Notes: generated by a model from the letters alone, not told the origin. Counted from the stretch's first letter, positions 7,571-16,555 are shown. The stretch is DNA of 64,000 bases from CALJTV01 sp034435835 (GCA_034435835.1 DAOTWF010000027.1:62001-126000); one strand, 5' to 3'. Translations and numbers: made by a program.

Positions 7571-8339
7571 CTTTGTAGACCAGTACTGTGATTTAAACAG
7601 CTTTATCCACAGGCTTGATCCTAGGACAAAGTTTGTTGTCAGCCTTGCTTTTATTCTGGCAGTGTTGCTGACTCCGGCTGGCGAGTGGTTGATGTTTGCT
7701 TTTTATTTTCTGGTTGTTTTGGGGTTACTGGCTCTCTCCAAGTTGCCGCCTTTTTATGTCGTGAAACGGTCGCTGGTTGTTATCCCCTTTGTCCTGCTGG
7801 TGGCTGTTTTCATTCCGTTCTTTAAGGAGGGCGAGGTGGCTGGCAGCTATAATATCTGGCTGTGGGAGATATCGGTCACCTACAGCGGGCTTTTTGTGCT
7901 GGCGAATGTTGTGGCAAAGGCTTGGCTGTGTATCCTCTGTCTAATCTTGCTATCTTCGACCACTAGACTGGCTGAGTTACTGAAGGGGCTATGCCAGCTT
8001 GGCGTTCCTCAGGTCGTAGTATTGATACTTTCCTTCATGTACCGCTATGTTTTCGTTCTGGTGGACGAGGCGATGAGAATGCATCAGGCATATCAGAGCC
8101 GGGATATTGGTGGAAGCCTGCTGCGCCGGTTGAAGGCGTTCGGCAATATGATCGGCGTCCTTTTCATCAGAAGTTATGAGCGTGGGGAGAGGATTTACGC
8201 GGCAATGGTATCTAGGGGTTTTGATGGGCAGGTGCGCACATTGCGCCCTTTGGAATTGAAGGGCGCTGATATCTCTTTCAGTGTAGTTTTGGGAATTTTG
8301 TTGGCGTCACCTTACATCATCTGGTGGGTTCGATGGTAG
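7560..8339 (+). CDS. nikQ: ECF transporter T component, NikQ/CbiQ-like
   Basis: Transmembrane coupling protein of 259 aa linking the substrate-binding subunit to the ATPase. The N-terminus SFIHRLDPRTKFVVSLAFIL is typical of the EcfT/CbiQ family, followed by about five or six membrane helices. A cytoplasmic part follows with FGNMIGVLFIRSYERGERIYAAMVSRGF, which contains the two Ala-Arg-Gly-type coupling helices. It overlaps nikN upstream and the ATPase gene downstream, as expected for a tightly coupled operon. Confidence 0.9.
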   Translation: MKHSFVDQYCDLNSFIHRLDPRTKFVVSLAFILAVLLTPAGEWLMFAFYFLVVLGLLALSKLPPFYVVKRSLVVIPFVLLVAVFIPFFKEGEVAGSYNIWLWEISVTYSGLFVLANVVAKAWLCILCLILLSSTTRLAELLKGLCQLGVPQVVVLILSFMYRYVFVLVDEAMRMHQAYQSRDIGGSLLRRLKAFGNMIGVLFIRSYERGERIYAAMVSRGFDGQVRTLRPLELKGADISFSVVLGILLASPYIIWWVRW

Positions 8340-9049
8340 ACAGAGTCATCTATATCAAAGACCTCTCTTTCGTTTACCCAGATGGGACTCATGCTTTAAA
8401 AAAGATAAGTCTTTCTGTTTATGCTGGCGAGAGTGTGGCAATAGTCGGTCCAAACGGTGCCGGGAAATCTACATTACTCCTCCATCTCAATGGGGTGTTA
8501 CGCGGAAATAGCACGGTGGAGATATGTGGCATCCCTGTCAGGGATGGAAATTTGAAGGAGATAAGGAAAAAAGTGGGGCTGGTGTTCCAGGACCCAGATG
8601 ACCAGCTCTTTTCTCTGACTGTTTTCGAGGATGTGGGTTTTGGACCGTTGAATATGGGTTGTTCTGAGGCCGAGGTAAATGAACTGGTTTCTCGAGTGCT
8701 GGGATGGGTGGGGATGAAGGGGTACGAGAAGCGTTCCCCGCACCATCTGAGCATCGGCGAAAAGAAGCGGATCGCCATCGCTACCGTGCTGGCGCTTGAT
8801 CCGGAGGTCTTGGTGCTTGACGAGCCTACAAGCAACCTCGACCCCAGAAGCAAATGGTCCCTGGTGACGCTGTTAAGGCACCTCCTAGTGACCAAAGTAA
8901 TAGCCACTCACGACCTCGAATTGGTGCGCGTTTTATGTCAGCGTGTAGTTGTGCTGGATAAAGGTGAGGTGGTAGCTGACGGCACTACTGAGACTATTCT
9001 CAATGATCTGTCACTCTTGCGGGCACACGGACTAGCACCTGAGGACTAG
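8333..9049 (+). CDS. nikO: ECF transporter ATPase, NikO/CbiO-like
   Basis: ABC ATPase energising the metal transporter, 238 aa. Walker A is GPNGAGKST (about residues 36-44). The Q-loop lies in VFQDPDDQLF. The signature LSIGEKKRIAIA is close to LSGGQ and normal for EcfA/CbiO. Walker B is VLVLDEPTSNLDP and the switch His lies in IATHDLELV. The ATG at 8333 follows a GGTGGG site and overlaps the nikQ end. Its stop overlaps the convergent nadC stop by four bases, so the operon ends here. Confidence 0.92.
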   Translation: MVDRVIYIKDLSFVYPDGTHALKKISLSVYAGESVAIVGPNGAGKSTLLLHLNGVLRGNSTVEICGIPVRDGNLKEIRKKVGLVFQDPDDQLFSLTVFEDVGFGPLNMGCSEAEVNELVSRVLGWVGMKGYEKRSPHHLSIGEKKRIAIATVLALDPEVLVLDEPTSNLDPRSKWSLVTLLRHLLVTKVIATHDLELVRVLCQRVVVLDKGEVVADGTTETILNDLSLLRAHGLAPED

Positions 9050-9909
9050 TCCAGTTCTAGGCTGATATCCAGCGCTCTGGCTGAGTGGGTGAGCGCGCCT
9101 ACCGATATCATGTCCACACCGGTTTCTGCTATTGCCCGAATCCTCTCAAGAGTGACCCCGCCTGAGGCTTCAACAAGGGCACGCCCTTTTATCAGTTGCA
9201 CGCTGTGGCGCATGTCTCCCAGGCTCATATTGTCCAGCATGATGATGTCGGCACCAGCTTCAGCGGCTTCACGTGCCTCTTCGGGTGTTTTTACCTCTAT
9301 CTCGACCTTTGTTCCCGGTGGCACCTTGTGGCGGGTCTGAGCAATTATTTCCTTTATGTTTTTACCGCTGCGGCGCAGTACTGTCAGGTGGTTGTCCTTT
9401 ATAAGGATGCCATCGCCGAGATGCATACGGTGGTTCCTACCGCCGCCGAGCCTAACGGCGTATTTTTCCAGTAGCCGCAAGCCCGGTGTGGTCTTTCTGG
9501 TGTCGGTTATGCTGACAGGGAGCCCACTGACTGCCTGAATGTAGCGTGCTGTCTCTGTGGCGATGCCGCTCAGATGTTGCAGGAAGTTCAAAGCCAGGCG
9601 TTCGGCTTTCAACATGCTGGAGACTCTTCCTTGCAGTCTGGCTACGACGTCTCCGGGCTTGACCTTGCCGCCGTCTTTGATGAGTAGTTCGATATGAAGT
9701 TCGGGGTCGACCCTGAGAAAGACCTCCCTTGCTATTTCGATCCCGGCGATGATGCCCTCAGCCTTGGCTAGGATGTAGGCAGTCCCACGTTCGGAATCTG
9801 GTATCAGTGAGTCAGTGGTTATGTCCCCGTGACTGAGATCCTCTTGCAAGGCTAGCTCAATAAGCTGCCCTATTTGATGGACGTCCAGACCGCCTTCCAG
9901 ACTATTCAC
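9046..9909 (-). CDS. nadC: Nicotinate-nucleotide pyrophosphorylase (quinolinate phosphoribosyltransferase)
   Basis: Converts quinolinate and PRPP to nicotinate mononucleotide, with loss of CO2, in NAD synthesis. The 287 residues match the family. Active-site blocks are TRKTTPGLRLLEKYAVRLGG, GGRNHRMHLGDGILIKDNHL and KVEIEVKTPEEAREAAEAGAD, followed by EASGGVTLERIR and DMISVGALTHS. It overlaps the upstream hydrogenase protease gene by 8 bases, which puts an NAD biosynthesis gene at the end of the hydrogenase operon. Confidence 0.96.
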   Translation of the reverse strand: MNSLEGGLDVHQIGQLIELALQEDLSHGDITTDSLIPDSERGTAYILAKAEGIIAGIEIAREVFLRVDPELHIELLIKDGGKVKPGDVVARLQGRVSSMLKAERLALNFLQHLSGIATETARYIQAVSGLPVSITDTRKTTPGLRLLEKYAVRLGGGRNHRMHLGDGILIKDNHLTVLRRSGKNIKEIIAQTRHKVPPGTKVEIEVKTPEEAREAAEAGADIIMLDNMSLGDMRHSVQLIKGRALVEASGGVTLERIRAIAETGVDMISVGALTHSARALDISLELD

Positions 9910-10381
9910 TGCTGTCTTCTTGCAGTTCCTGCAAAATCATGTTAACACATGCGGATACTGCTTTTCTAACCGGGGCAGTGAATTCCTCACCGAAGGTGCT
10001 GACATCTGCTGCTTCGATAGCGTAGATGGTTATCTTTTGAGGCAGACGTAAGCCAAGCCTGCTGCCAAGTTCGAGGGCTGTCCTGAAGTCGATGCCGTGT
10101 GGAGAGGTAATGTGATCGGCAGTGTCGAATGCCTCGGGTGTGAGTCTGTAGATCTGCCCCGGTGTACCCCCGACTGTCTGGATGGCATCTATTATGATTG
10201 CTTGGTCATAGCCGGTGAGCAAATCGAGCAGGACAAGCCCTGTTGTTGCCGTCTCCGCAACTGTGACATCAGGACGGCTGATTTTCTCTCTCAGCGCCGC
10301 GGCAACATAAAGCCCCGCACCGTCATCGGTGAGCAGGGAATTGCCTATCCCCAGTATCAGTATCTTCCCTCTATCAGGCAC
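9902..10381 (-). CDS. [NiFe] hydrogenase maturation protease (HyaD/HycI family)
   Basis: Endopeptidase that cleaves the C-terminal tail of the hydrogenase large subunit after nickel insertion. The 159 residues include the N-terminal GIGNSLLTDDGAGLYVA (about 11-27) and the central AIIIDAIQTVG. The loop TSPHGIDFRTALELG holds the His expected for nickel sensing. The Asp/Asp/His trio fits the metal-binding site of the family. It lies 36 bp downstream of mvhA, its likely substrate, whose C-terminal tail is still encoded. Confidence 0.93.
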   Translation of the reverse strand: MPDRGKILILGIGNSLLTDDGAGLYVAAALREKISRPDVTVAETATTGLVLLDLLTGYDQAIIIDAIQTVGGTPGQIYRLTPEAFDTADHITSPHGIDFRTALELGSRLGLRLPQKITIYAIEAADVSTFGEEFTAPVRKAVSACVNMILQELQEDSSE

Positions 10382-10417
10382 TAAAACAGTTCTGCTCTAA
10401 ACTTCACCAAGGACACC

Positions 10418-11878
10418 TTATCTTTTTAGCCTCTCCACTACTTCGCCCTTGCTGTTATAGATAATAATCTCCATCGGTGCTTGTCCCGGTAGGGAATGAG
10501 TGGCGCAAGCAAAGCAAGGGTCATAGGGGCGCCATGCCATCTCTATGCGGTTGAGCAACCCCTCGGTTATTTTCTTGCCCGGCTGGATAAGTGCCATGGC
10601 TGCTTTTTTGATTGACATGTTAAATGCTGCGGAGTTGCCCACAGTGGCTACAATCAGGTTTGCCTTTTTGATCACGCCTTTCTCGTCTGTAACATAATGA
10701 TGGATCAAGGTACCGCGTGGGGCTTCGACGATGCCGAAGCCCTCGTCCGGTTTAGCTGTAGGGATGGTTCGGATGTTGGGGCTGGTGATCTCAGGGTCAC
10801 GGCTCAATTCCAAAAGCCTTTCGGCAGCGTAGAGGAGCTCAACAAGCCTGGCCCAATGCATAGCTAAAGTATGGTGCACCGGCTTGCTCCCAAGTGTGGA
10901 GTACATCTTCTCGTAAGCCTCCTGAGCCAGTGGTGTCGCCATGCCATCAGCAGTGTTGAGGCGGGCAAGCGGTGCCACACGGTAGACACCGCTGTCCTTA
11001 CCGTCTACAAAGCCTTTCCAGCCAATCTTCTTCAGGAAGGGGAACTTGATGTAGCTCCAGGGCTCGACGTGCTCGGCGATGTGGTCCAAGTACTCTCGTG
11101 GTGAGAACTTGGCAAACTCCTTACCATCAGGATCCACCACCCTGACTTTGCCATCGTAGAAATTCACCTTGTTCTTGTCATCTACCAAGCCCATGTAGTA
11201 GGTGCGGTGGGTATAGGCTTCGCTCAGGATCATATCGACATATTCTTTATTCTTCAGTACGATATCGTCGAAGACTTTAAGGGAAAGCTTCGCGAATTCT
11301 ACAGAATCTTTGGCAATTTGCTCTACCTCTTTTCGTTCCTCTTCGGTGAGACCTTTGCTGATGCCCCCCGGAAGCCCGAAGACAGGATGCACAGCCCTAC
11401 CGCCGAGCATGTGGATGATACGGTGGTTCTGCATTCGCGTCTTTATCACGGCTCCGCCAAGTTCCAGTCCGACCTTGGCGATGACGCCGAGGATATTGCG
11501 CTCTGCTACCGGGGCCTCGGGGCCCATGATAAAGTCTGGACCGGCGAGGATATAGAAGTGGGTGGTATGGTCGGTGACATAGAATGCACTGTAGAAAAGC
11601 TCGCGTAGCTTTTTGGCAGGACTCGGCGGGTCGACATGGAAGAGGTCATCAAGGCATTTAGTCGCTGCAATGTGGTGCGCTTCAGGGCAGACACCGCAGA
11701 TACGCTGGGTAATCTGTGGCATGTCCTCAGCTAGACGCCCTTCACAGAATTTTTCGAATCCTCTCAGCTCTGGCACTTGGAAATAGACATTTTCCACACC
11801 GCCAGCATCATTGAGGAAGATTTCGATCTTGCCGTGTCCTTCCAGACGAGTGATCGGATCAATGGTGATCTTCTTCAT
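10418..11878 (-). CDS. mvhA: [NiFe] hydrogenase large subunit, MvhA/VhuA-like (group 3c)
   Basis: Catalytic subunit of the cytoplasmic hydrogenase that feeds electrons through MvhG and MvhD to HdrA. It has 486 residues. The proximal nickel ligands are in RICGVCPEAHH (about 58-68) and the distal pair is in DPCFACATH near the C-terminus. All four ligands are Cys, so this is not a NiFeSe enzyme, unlike the Sec proteins encoded nearby. About 25 residues follow the final His (SLPGQAPMEIII onward). This is the tail to be removed by the protease encoded next. The start overlaps the mvhG stop by four bases. Confidence 0.95.
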   Translation of the reverse strand: MKKITIDPITRLEGHGKIEIFLNDAGGVENVYFQVPELRGFEKFCEGRLAEDMPQITQRICGVCPEAHHIAATKCLDDLFHVDPPSPAKKLRELFYSAFYVTDHTTHFYILAGPDFIMGPEAPVAERNILGVIAKVGLELGGAVIKTRMQNHRIIHMLGGRAVHPVFGLPGGISKGLTEEERKEVEQIAKDSVEFAKLSLKVFDDIVLKNKEYVDMILSEAYTHRTYYMGLVDDKNKVNFYDGKVRVVDPDGKEFAKFSPREYLDHIAEHVEPWSYIKFPFLKKIGWKGFVDGKDSGVYRVAPLARLNTADGMATPLAQEAYEKMYSTLGSKPVHHTLAMHWARLVELLYAAERLLELSRDPEITSPNIRTIPTAKPDEGFGIVEAPRGTLIHHYVTDEKGVIKKANLIVATVGNSAAFNMSIKKAAMALIQPGKKITEGLLNRIEMAWRPYDPCFACATHSLPGQAPMEIIIYNSKGEVVERLKR

Positions 11879-12834
11879 TTTATCCTAGCCCTCCTTAACA
11901 GAGAATCAGGCAGACTATATCGGTAGAAAGTGCCCACAGGGTCACAGATATCGTCGATAATTTTCTGTATCTCTTCAGGGTTGTTGGCATCGATCACCGA
12001 GGCAACTGCGCTGAGGAAGTGTGCTCCCTGGTCAATTACCCCCTCTACGGGACCGTAGCAGCCAGTGCAGGGCATGTTAGCCTGCGGACAGGGCGCGCCA
12101 CAACCACCCCTGGTGGCGATGCCGGCACAGAGCAGCCCCTGCTCCAGAAGGCACACCTCGGCGTCGGGTATAATTTCGAAGGTGCGGTAGAATTTTTTCA
12201 CCTTCTTTACGTCCCGCTTCCGCGGGCAGTCATCACAAACCGCCTTGACGCTGTGGCTGATTACCGTGCCTTTGGGCGGTAATTTCCCCTGAATTAGTGC
12301 TTCCAGAGCCAACCAGGTAGTTTTTTCCTCCGGCGGGCAGCCGGGGATGACGTAGTCTATCTCGACGGTCTGACGCAGGGATCTGACGGTATCGTAAAAC
12401 TCGGGAATGGTGAGCTCACCCTCCGGTACCTTAAACTTGGTCTGGGGAAAGACTTTTTCCTTGTTGTCTGTAGACTGAGTTTCCAGGTAAACCTGTTTGA
12501 AAATCAGCTCTCTATTAAACATATTGCCTAAGCCAGGGATACCGCCATTGTGAGCACAGGAGCCGTAGGCGATCATCACCTTGGACTTTTCTCGCAGCAT
12601 CTTTGCCAGATGTTCCTGCTCTGAGTTCCTGATGGCGCCATTGAATAGGCAGACATCTATGCTCTTATCGGGCATTGCCTCCACGTCCTTATATTTGACG
12701 TCGATAGCCACAGGCCAGAAGACTATATCTGCGGCTTCAGCCAGCTTGAGTATCTTGTCTCCGATCTGTAGCTGCGCGATTTCGCAGCCACCGCAACTGG
12801 CTGCCCAGTAGAGCGCTACTTTAAGTTTAGCCAT
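11875..12834 (-). CDS. mvhG: [NiFe] hydrogenase small subunit, MvhG-like
   Basis: Iron-sulfur electron-transfer subunit of the hydrogenase, 319 aa. The proximal-cluster motif is AASCGGCEIAQL (about residues 12-23). Further ligands are in YGSCAHNGGIPG and VIPGCPPEEKT, and a Cys-rich C-terminal region contains CDDCPRKRD and CGAPCPQANMPCTGCYGP. There is no Tat signal peptide, so the enzyme is cytoplasmic. It is 4-base coupled to mvhA and overlaps mvhD by 8 bases. Confidence 0.94.
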   Translation of the reverse strand: MAKLKVALYWAASCGGCEIAQLQIGDKILKLAEAADIVFWPVAIDVKYKDVEAMPDKSIDVCLFNGAIRNSEQEHLAKMLREKSKVMIAYGSCAHNGGIPGLGNMFNRELIFKQVYLETQSTDNKEKVFPQTKFKVPEGELTIPEFYDTVRSLRQTVEIDYVIPGCPPEEKTTWLALEALIQGKLPPKGTVISHSVKAVCDDCPRKRDVKKVKKFYRTFEIIPDAEVCLLEQGLLCAGIATRGGCGAPCPQANMPCTGCYGPVEGVIDQGAHFLSAVASVIDANNPEEIQKIIDDICDPVGTFYRYSLPDSLLRRARIK

Positions 12835-13252
12835 GTTTTGCCTCCTTGGAGTTCTTCCCGAAAGGGCCTAAGGCTCTGACTTTTTCGGTCATCTCGTCAA
12901 CGATGGCAACGAAGCGATCGCCTTCGGATGCTGACACCCAGTCAAGCCGCACGCGGTCCTCTTCGATTCCCATCTGGGCCAGCATCTTTTTGAGCAGTGG
13001 CATACGGCGCGCTGTTTTATAATTGCCCTCGACGTAGTGGCAGTCACCCGGGTGACAGCCTAGAACAAGCACGCCGTCAGCCCCCAGTTCGAAGGCTTTG
13101 AGGACAAAAGTCGGCTCCACACGGCCGCTGCACATAACCCTGATTATACGCACATTGGGCGAACATTTCATCCTGGCGGTGCCAGCTAGATCGGCTCCTC
13201 GATAGGAGCACCAGTTGCAACAAAAGCCGACTATTTTTGGTTCGAAGCTCAT
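12827..13252 (-). CDS. mvhD: MvhD-type electron-transfer subunit, cysteine version
   Basis: Small [2Fe-2S]-type protein that bridges the hydrogenase to HdrA. The 141 residues start at ATG 13252, which overlaps the hdrA stop (ATGA). Cys-rich motifs are GFCCNWCSYRGADLAG (about 9-24), RVMCSGRVEP and GCHPGDCHYVEGN. Cys66 in the last motif is the residue replaced by a TGA codon in the paralogue at 16556-16972. An upstream in-frame extension reads out of the hdrA gene and is not used. No hairpin resembling a SECIS follows the Cys66 codon. Confidence 0.94.
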   Translation of the reverse strand: MSFEPKIVGFCCNWCSYRGADLAGTARMKCSPNVRIIRVMCSGRVEPTFVLKAFELGADGVLVLGCHPGDCHYVEGNYKTARRMPLLKKMLAQMGIEEDRVRLDWVSASEGDRFVAIVDEMTEKVRALGPFGKNSKEAKHG

Positions 13253-15210
13253 ACTAATACCCCCTCGATTTCTGCCATTATTTCTTCGGTGGTGAAATGC
13301 TTCTGTGTGATCGCTGCGCTGGGGCAGGCGGCAACACAGGTGCCACAGCCCTTGCACAGCGCTTCGTTTATTCTCGAGACCTCTTTGTCTTCGATGAAGG
13401 TTATGGCGTTGTACGGGCAGAGGATGTTACAGACCCTGCAGCCAGAACACTTCTCCTCATCGATTACAGCCACGGTGGCTTCAAGCTCGACCTTGCCCTT
13501 GCTGATTAGACTTAGCACTCTGGTGGCGGCGGCGGAAGCCTGCGCTACTGTATCGGGGATGTCCTTGGGACCCTGGCAGCAGCCGGCGATGAATATGCCG
13601 TCTGTCATAGTAGCTACCGGGTCAAGCTTGGGATGTCTCTCGATGAAGAAGCCGTCTGCCCCCTGGCTGATGCGGAATAACTGGGCTACCTGCTTGGCAT
13701 CAGAGCGTGGCTCAAGCGCTATGCACAGTATCACCATATCCACCGGGACGCGGATCACCTGACCGAGCAGGGTATCCTCGCCGCAGACGATGAGTTTTCC
13801 CTTCTCTTCATTGGTCAATGCCCTGTCGGTGACCTCAGCCGCCTTGCCGCGGATGAACTTAACACCCTCTTTGGACAGTCTCTCGTAGAACTCCTCGTAG
13901 CCTTTGCCGAAGCAGCGCATGTCGATATACATCTGGTAGACATCAGCTTCGGTCTTTTCTTTAATAAGATGGGAGTACTTGAGGGCGTACATGCAGCATA
14001 CTCTGGAGCAATAGCGGTGGTAGTTTTCATCTCGGCTGCCCACGCAATGGATGATGGCGACGCTCTTTGGCTCCGAGCCGTCTCTGAGAACTATCCTGCC
14101 GCCCGTAGGACCGGCAGCGTTGCACAGCCTTTCAAACTCCAGGGCGGTGTAAACGTTGGGGTAGCGCCCGTAGCCGTATTTGACGATGGGCGTGGGGTCG
14201 AAGGGGTCATAACCGGTGGCGATTAGGATGTTGCCGACCTCAAGTTCCACAATCTTGTCCTGCTGTTCGAAGTCTATGGCGCCGGGCTCGCAGAACTTCT
14301 CACAGGCACGGCACCTACCTTTGAGGAAGTAGACGCAGTGCTCTTTATCTATCACAGGTATGTTGGGAACTGCCTGCGGGAAGGGTGTGTAGATGGCTTT
14401 CCGTTCGCCAAGCCCCAGGTCGAATTCGCTGGGCGCCTTCCACGGGCATTTCTCCATGCAGACACCGCAGCCGTTGCACTTTTCCTCATCGACAAAGCGG
14501 GCCTTCTTGCGGACTTTGACCTTGAAGTTCCCAATGAACCCCGAGACCTCCTCAACCTCGCTGTAGGTCATCAGTGCGATATTGGGATGAGAACCGGCTG
14601 CGGTCATTTTGGGCGTCAGGATGCAGGCGGAACAGTCCAAGGTGGGGAAGGTCTTATCGAACTGGATCATGTGTCCGCCGATGCTCGGGTCCTTTTCCAC
14701 CAGGTATACCTTGTGTCCGGCATCGGCGATCTCCAGGGCGGCTTGGATGCCGGCAATGCCACCGCCGACTATCAGCGTTGCCGGGTTTACCGGCACCTCT
14801 TTCGTCTCCAGAGGCTGGTGGTAGCGAACGCGTTTCACCGCAGCGCTGACCAGTGCCTTTGCCTTCTCTGTGGCTTTGTCATGGTCTTCGGTTGTCCAGG
14901 AACAGTGCTCGCGGATATTTGCCATCTCAAAGAGATAGGGGTTCAGCCCGGCTTCCTGTACGGCGTGGCGGAAGGTGGGCTCGTGGAGGAGCGGTGAGCA
15001 GGAGGCGACCACCACCCTGTTGAGCTTTAGGTTCTTGATGTCCTCTTTTATCATGTTCTGCCCCGGGTCGGAGCACATAAACTTGTATTCTCGAGCCACC
15101 ACCACCGAGTCCAGCTTTTTAGCAAATTCCACCACATGCTGTACGTCAACGGTACCAGCTATATTAGAGCCACAGTGGCATACATATACTCCGATCTTCG
15201 GTTTCTCCAT
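13249..15210 (-). CDS. hdrA: HdrA-type flavin bifurcating subunit, cysteine version
   Basis: FAD protein that bifurcates electrons between a low-potential (ferredoxin) and a high-potential acceptor. The 653 aa start at ATG 15210, after AAAGGAGG. Order of features: N-terminal PKIGVYVCHCGSNIAGTVD; FAD-binding LIVGGGIAGIQAALEIADAG (about 145-164); the Cys motif LDCSACILTPK with Cys196; a ferredoxin motif CNGCGVCMEKCP; CRACEKFCEPG; and two C-terminal [4Fe-4S] motifs, CSGCRVCNILCP and CKGCGTCVAACP. It lies between an HdrD-like gene (32 bp upstream) and mvhD (4-base overlap). It is a full-length paralogue of the Sec-containing gene at 16969-18930. Confidence 0.95.
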   Translation of the reverse strand: MEKPKIGVYVCHCGSNIAGTVDVQHVVEFAKKLDSVVVAREYKFMCSDPGQNMIKEDIKNLKLNRVVVASCSPLLHEPTFRHAVQEAGLNPYLFEMANIREHCSWTTEDHDKATEKAKALVSAAVKRVRYHQPLETKEVPVNPATLIVGGGIAGIQAALEIADAGHKVYLVEKDPSIGGHMIQFDKTFPTLDCSACILTPKMTAAGSHPNIALMTYSEVEEVSGFIGNFKVKVRKKARFVDEEKCNGCGVCMEKCPWKAPSEFDLGLGERKAIYTPFPQAVPNIPVIDKEHCVYFLKGRCRACEKFCEPGAIDFEQQDKIVELEVGNILIATGYDPFDPTPIVKYGYGRYPNVYTALEFERLCNAAGPTGGRIVLRDGSEPKSVAIIHCVGSRDENYHRYCSRVCCMYALKYSHLIKEKTEADVYQMYIDMRCFGKGYEEFYERLSKEGVKFIRGKAAEVTDRALTNEEKGKLIVCGEDTLLGQVIRVPVDMVILCIALEPRSDAKQVAQLFRISQGADGFFIERHPKLDPVATMTDGIFIAGCCQGPKDIPDTVAQASAAATRVLSLISKGKVELEATVAVIDEEKCSGCRVCNILCPYNAITFIEDKEVSRINEALCKGCGTCVAACPSAAITQKHFTTEEIMAEIEGVLV

Positions 15211-15242
15211 CGCGTCTCCTCCTTTAACTTGCTGCGACCTCA

Positions 15243-16397
15243 CTATAGTGCCTCCGCGACCAATTCGGAGAGATCCTTTATTTCGATTACCTCGCTCTTG
15301 TTAGTGGTGAGCACGGCGTCGTTGAAGTTTGCCATACAGTAGGGGCAGCTCACGGCGAGAATTTCAGCCCCTACCTCAGCCACCTGTTCCAGCCTCAGCT
15401 CGGAGAATCTCTCTCCTTTCTTGGTCTCCATCCATAGCCTTCCGGCGCAGCCGCCACAGCATAGAGAGTATTCCCGGTTATCCTGCATTTCCGTGTACTC
15501 GATGCCGGGAATGCTCGATAGTACACGTCTGGGCTCCTCGTAAATGTTTTGGTATCTGCCAAGACAGCAAGAATCGTGGTAAGTTACCTTTTTGACCAGT
15601 GGCTTGGAAAACTTCAATTTCCCCTCCTGGATCAGCTGGTCGAGGTATTGAGAGAGATGGATTACTTCGTAGTTGCCACCAAACTCTGAGTATTCGTCTT
15701 TAAAGGTATGATAACAGTGGGGTGAGGTGACGAGGATCTTTTTCACGCCCAGTTCGTTGAATATTTTGATATTACTCTCAGCGAGCTTATGGAATAAGCT
15801 CTCGGCGCCAGCCTTGCGGATGCTCTCGCCACAGCAGAGGACGCTATTGTCCGGGATACCGAAGTCCACCTTAAGCTTTTTCAGTATATTAACCGTGGCA
15901 ATGGCAGTCCTCCTGGTGGGTGGATCATAACATTGGTAGCAACAGGGGAAGTAGAGGATCTCGGTGCCCTTGGTGAAGGTCTTGACGCCGAGGTCTTTAG
16001 CCCAGTCCATGCGTTTTTCCGGTGGCTCACCCAGAGGGTTGCCGACGGCGGAGATGTTCTTCTCTGAAATGCGCAGGGAGTGGGGCACGATGCCGGCACC
16101 GATTTCCATGATGACCCGTCTGATAGCTCGCATCAGAAGTGGCATCTGGACGTCCCGGGGGCATCTTTTTACGCAGGCGTTGCAGGCGACACATTTCCAC
16201 ACCTCCTCATTCTCGAAGTCCACCACGCCTAACTGTGCTTTATGGACGAGCTTGCGGAGTGAGAATGTGGTCACCCGGTTCCACGGGCATATTCCGGTAC
16301 AGAGACCGCATTGAAAACACAGCTTGAGGGCGTCACCGCCCTCTTCTAGGATAATATCAGTGGTCTCTTTGGATGGTGTGAGCAGTTCGATTTCCAT
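15243..16397 (-). CDS. HdrD/GlpC-like iron-sulfur protein with two CCG domains
   Basis: The 384 residues have two [4Fe-4S] motifs at the N-terminus, CFQCGLCTGICP (about 27-38) and CVACNACVKRCP (about 69-80). Two Cys-rich CCG-type repeats follow: FPCCYQCYD with SVLCCGES, then YHDSCCLGRYQ with SLCCGGCAG, and CPYC near the end. This is the HdrD architecture, effectively HdrC and HdrB fused, and it provides the noncubane-cluster electron exit of an HdrA complex. It is first in the operon hdrD-like-hdrA-mvhD-mvhG-mvhA-protease-nadC, behind its own promoter. The physiological acceptor is unknown, since bacteria lack the methanogen heterodisulfide. Confidence 0.85.
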   Translation of the reverse strand: MEIELLTPSKETTDIILEEGGDALKLCFQCGLCTGICPWNRVTTFSLRKLVHKAQLGVVDFENEEVWKCVACNACVKRCPRDVQMPLLMRAIRRVIMEIGAGIVPHSLRISEKNISAVGNPLGEPPEKRMDWAKDLGVKTFTKGTEILYFPCCYQCYDPPTRRTAIATVNILKKLKVDFGIPDNSVLCCGESIRKAGAESLFHKLAESNIKIFNELGVKKILVTSPHCYHTFKDEYSEFGGNYEVIHLSQYLDQLIQEGKLKFSKPLVKKVTYHDSCCLGRYQNIYEEPRRVLSSIPGIEYTEMQDNREYSLCCGGCAGRLWMETKKGERFSELRLEQVAEVGAEILAVSCPYCMANFNDAVLTTNKSEVIEIKDLSELVAEAL

Positions 16398-16439
16398 TTT
16401 TCACCCTTCCTTTCCTTGAGTATTAAGAAAGCGGTGGAA

Positions 16440-16468
16440 ATTATATAGTATGTCTGCAGTTCTTGCAA
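16440..16468 (-). promoter_or_regulatory. Promoter of the hdrD-like/hdrA/mvhDGA operon
   Basis: On the minus strand, TTGCAA (16468-16463) and TATAAT (16445-16440) are 17 bp apart, a strong sigma-70 match. The predicted start is about 35 nt before the ATG at 16397, with GGAAGG as ribosome site. It lies in the 158-bp gap after the Sec mvhD gene, so the second module can be transcribed independently of the first. Confidence 0.7.
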
Positions 16469-16555
16469 GAGCCGTGCTAGAAGGGTGGCTACAATGGAAT
16501 ATTGAAGACAGCGTCTTTCCCAGTTAGCCAACCGCTGAGCCGTTACTCCTATGGT

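Noticed and set aside
6625..9049. Cobalt (cbiMNQO) rather than nickel transporter
   Set aside because: The N-terminal HIPDGF and the PDGLE-type small subunit favour nickel, no cobalamin genes or riboswitch lie nearby, and a [NiFe] hydrogenase does. Cobalt is not fully excluded.
11690..11710. Selenocysteine in the hydrogenase large subunit
   Set aside because: All four nickel ligands (RICGVC and DPCFAC) are Cys codons and there is no in-frame TGA.
14338..14997. 219-codon plus-strand frame opposite hdrA
   Set aside because: It is a shadow of the hdrA reading frame; no family resemblance or ribosome site.
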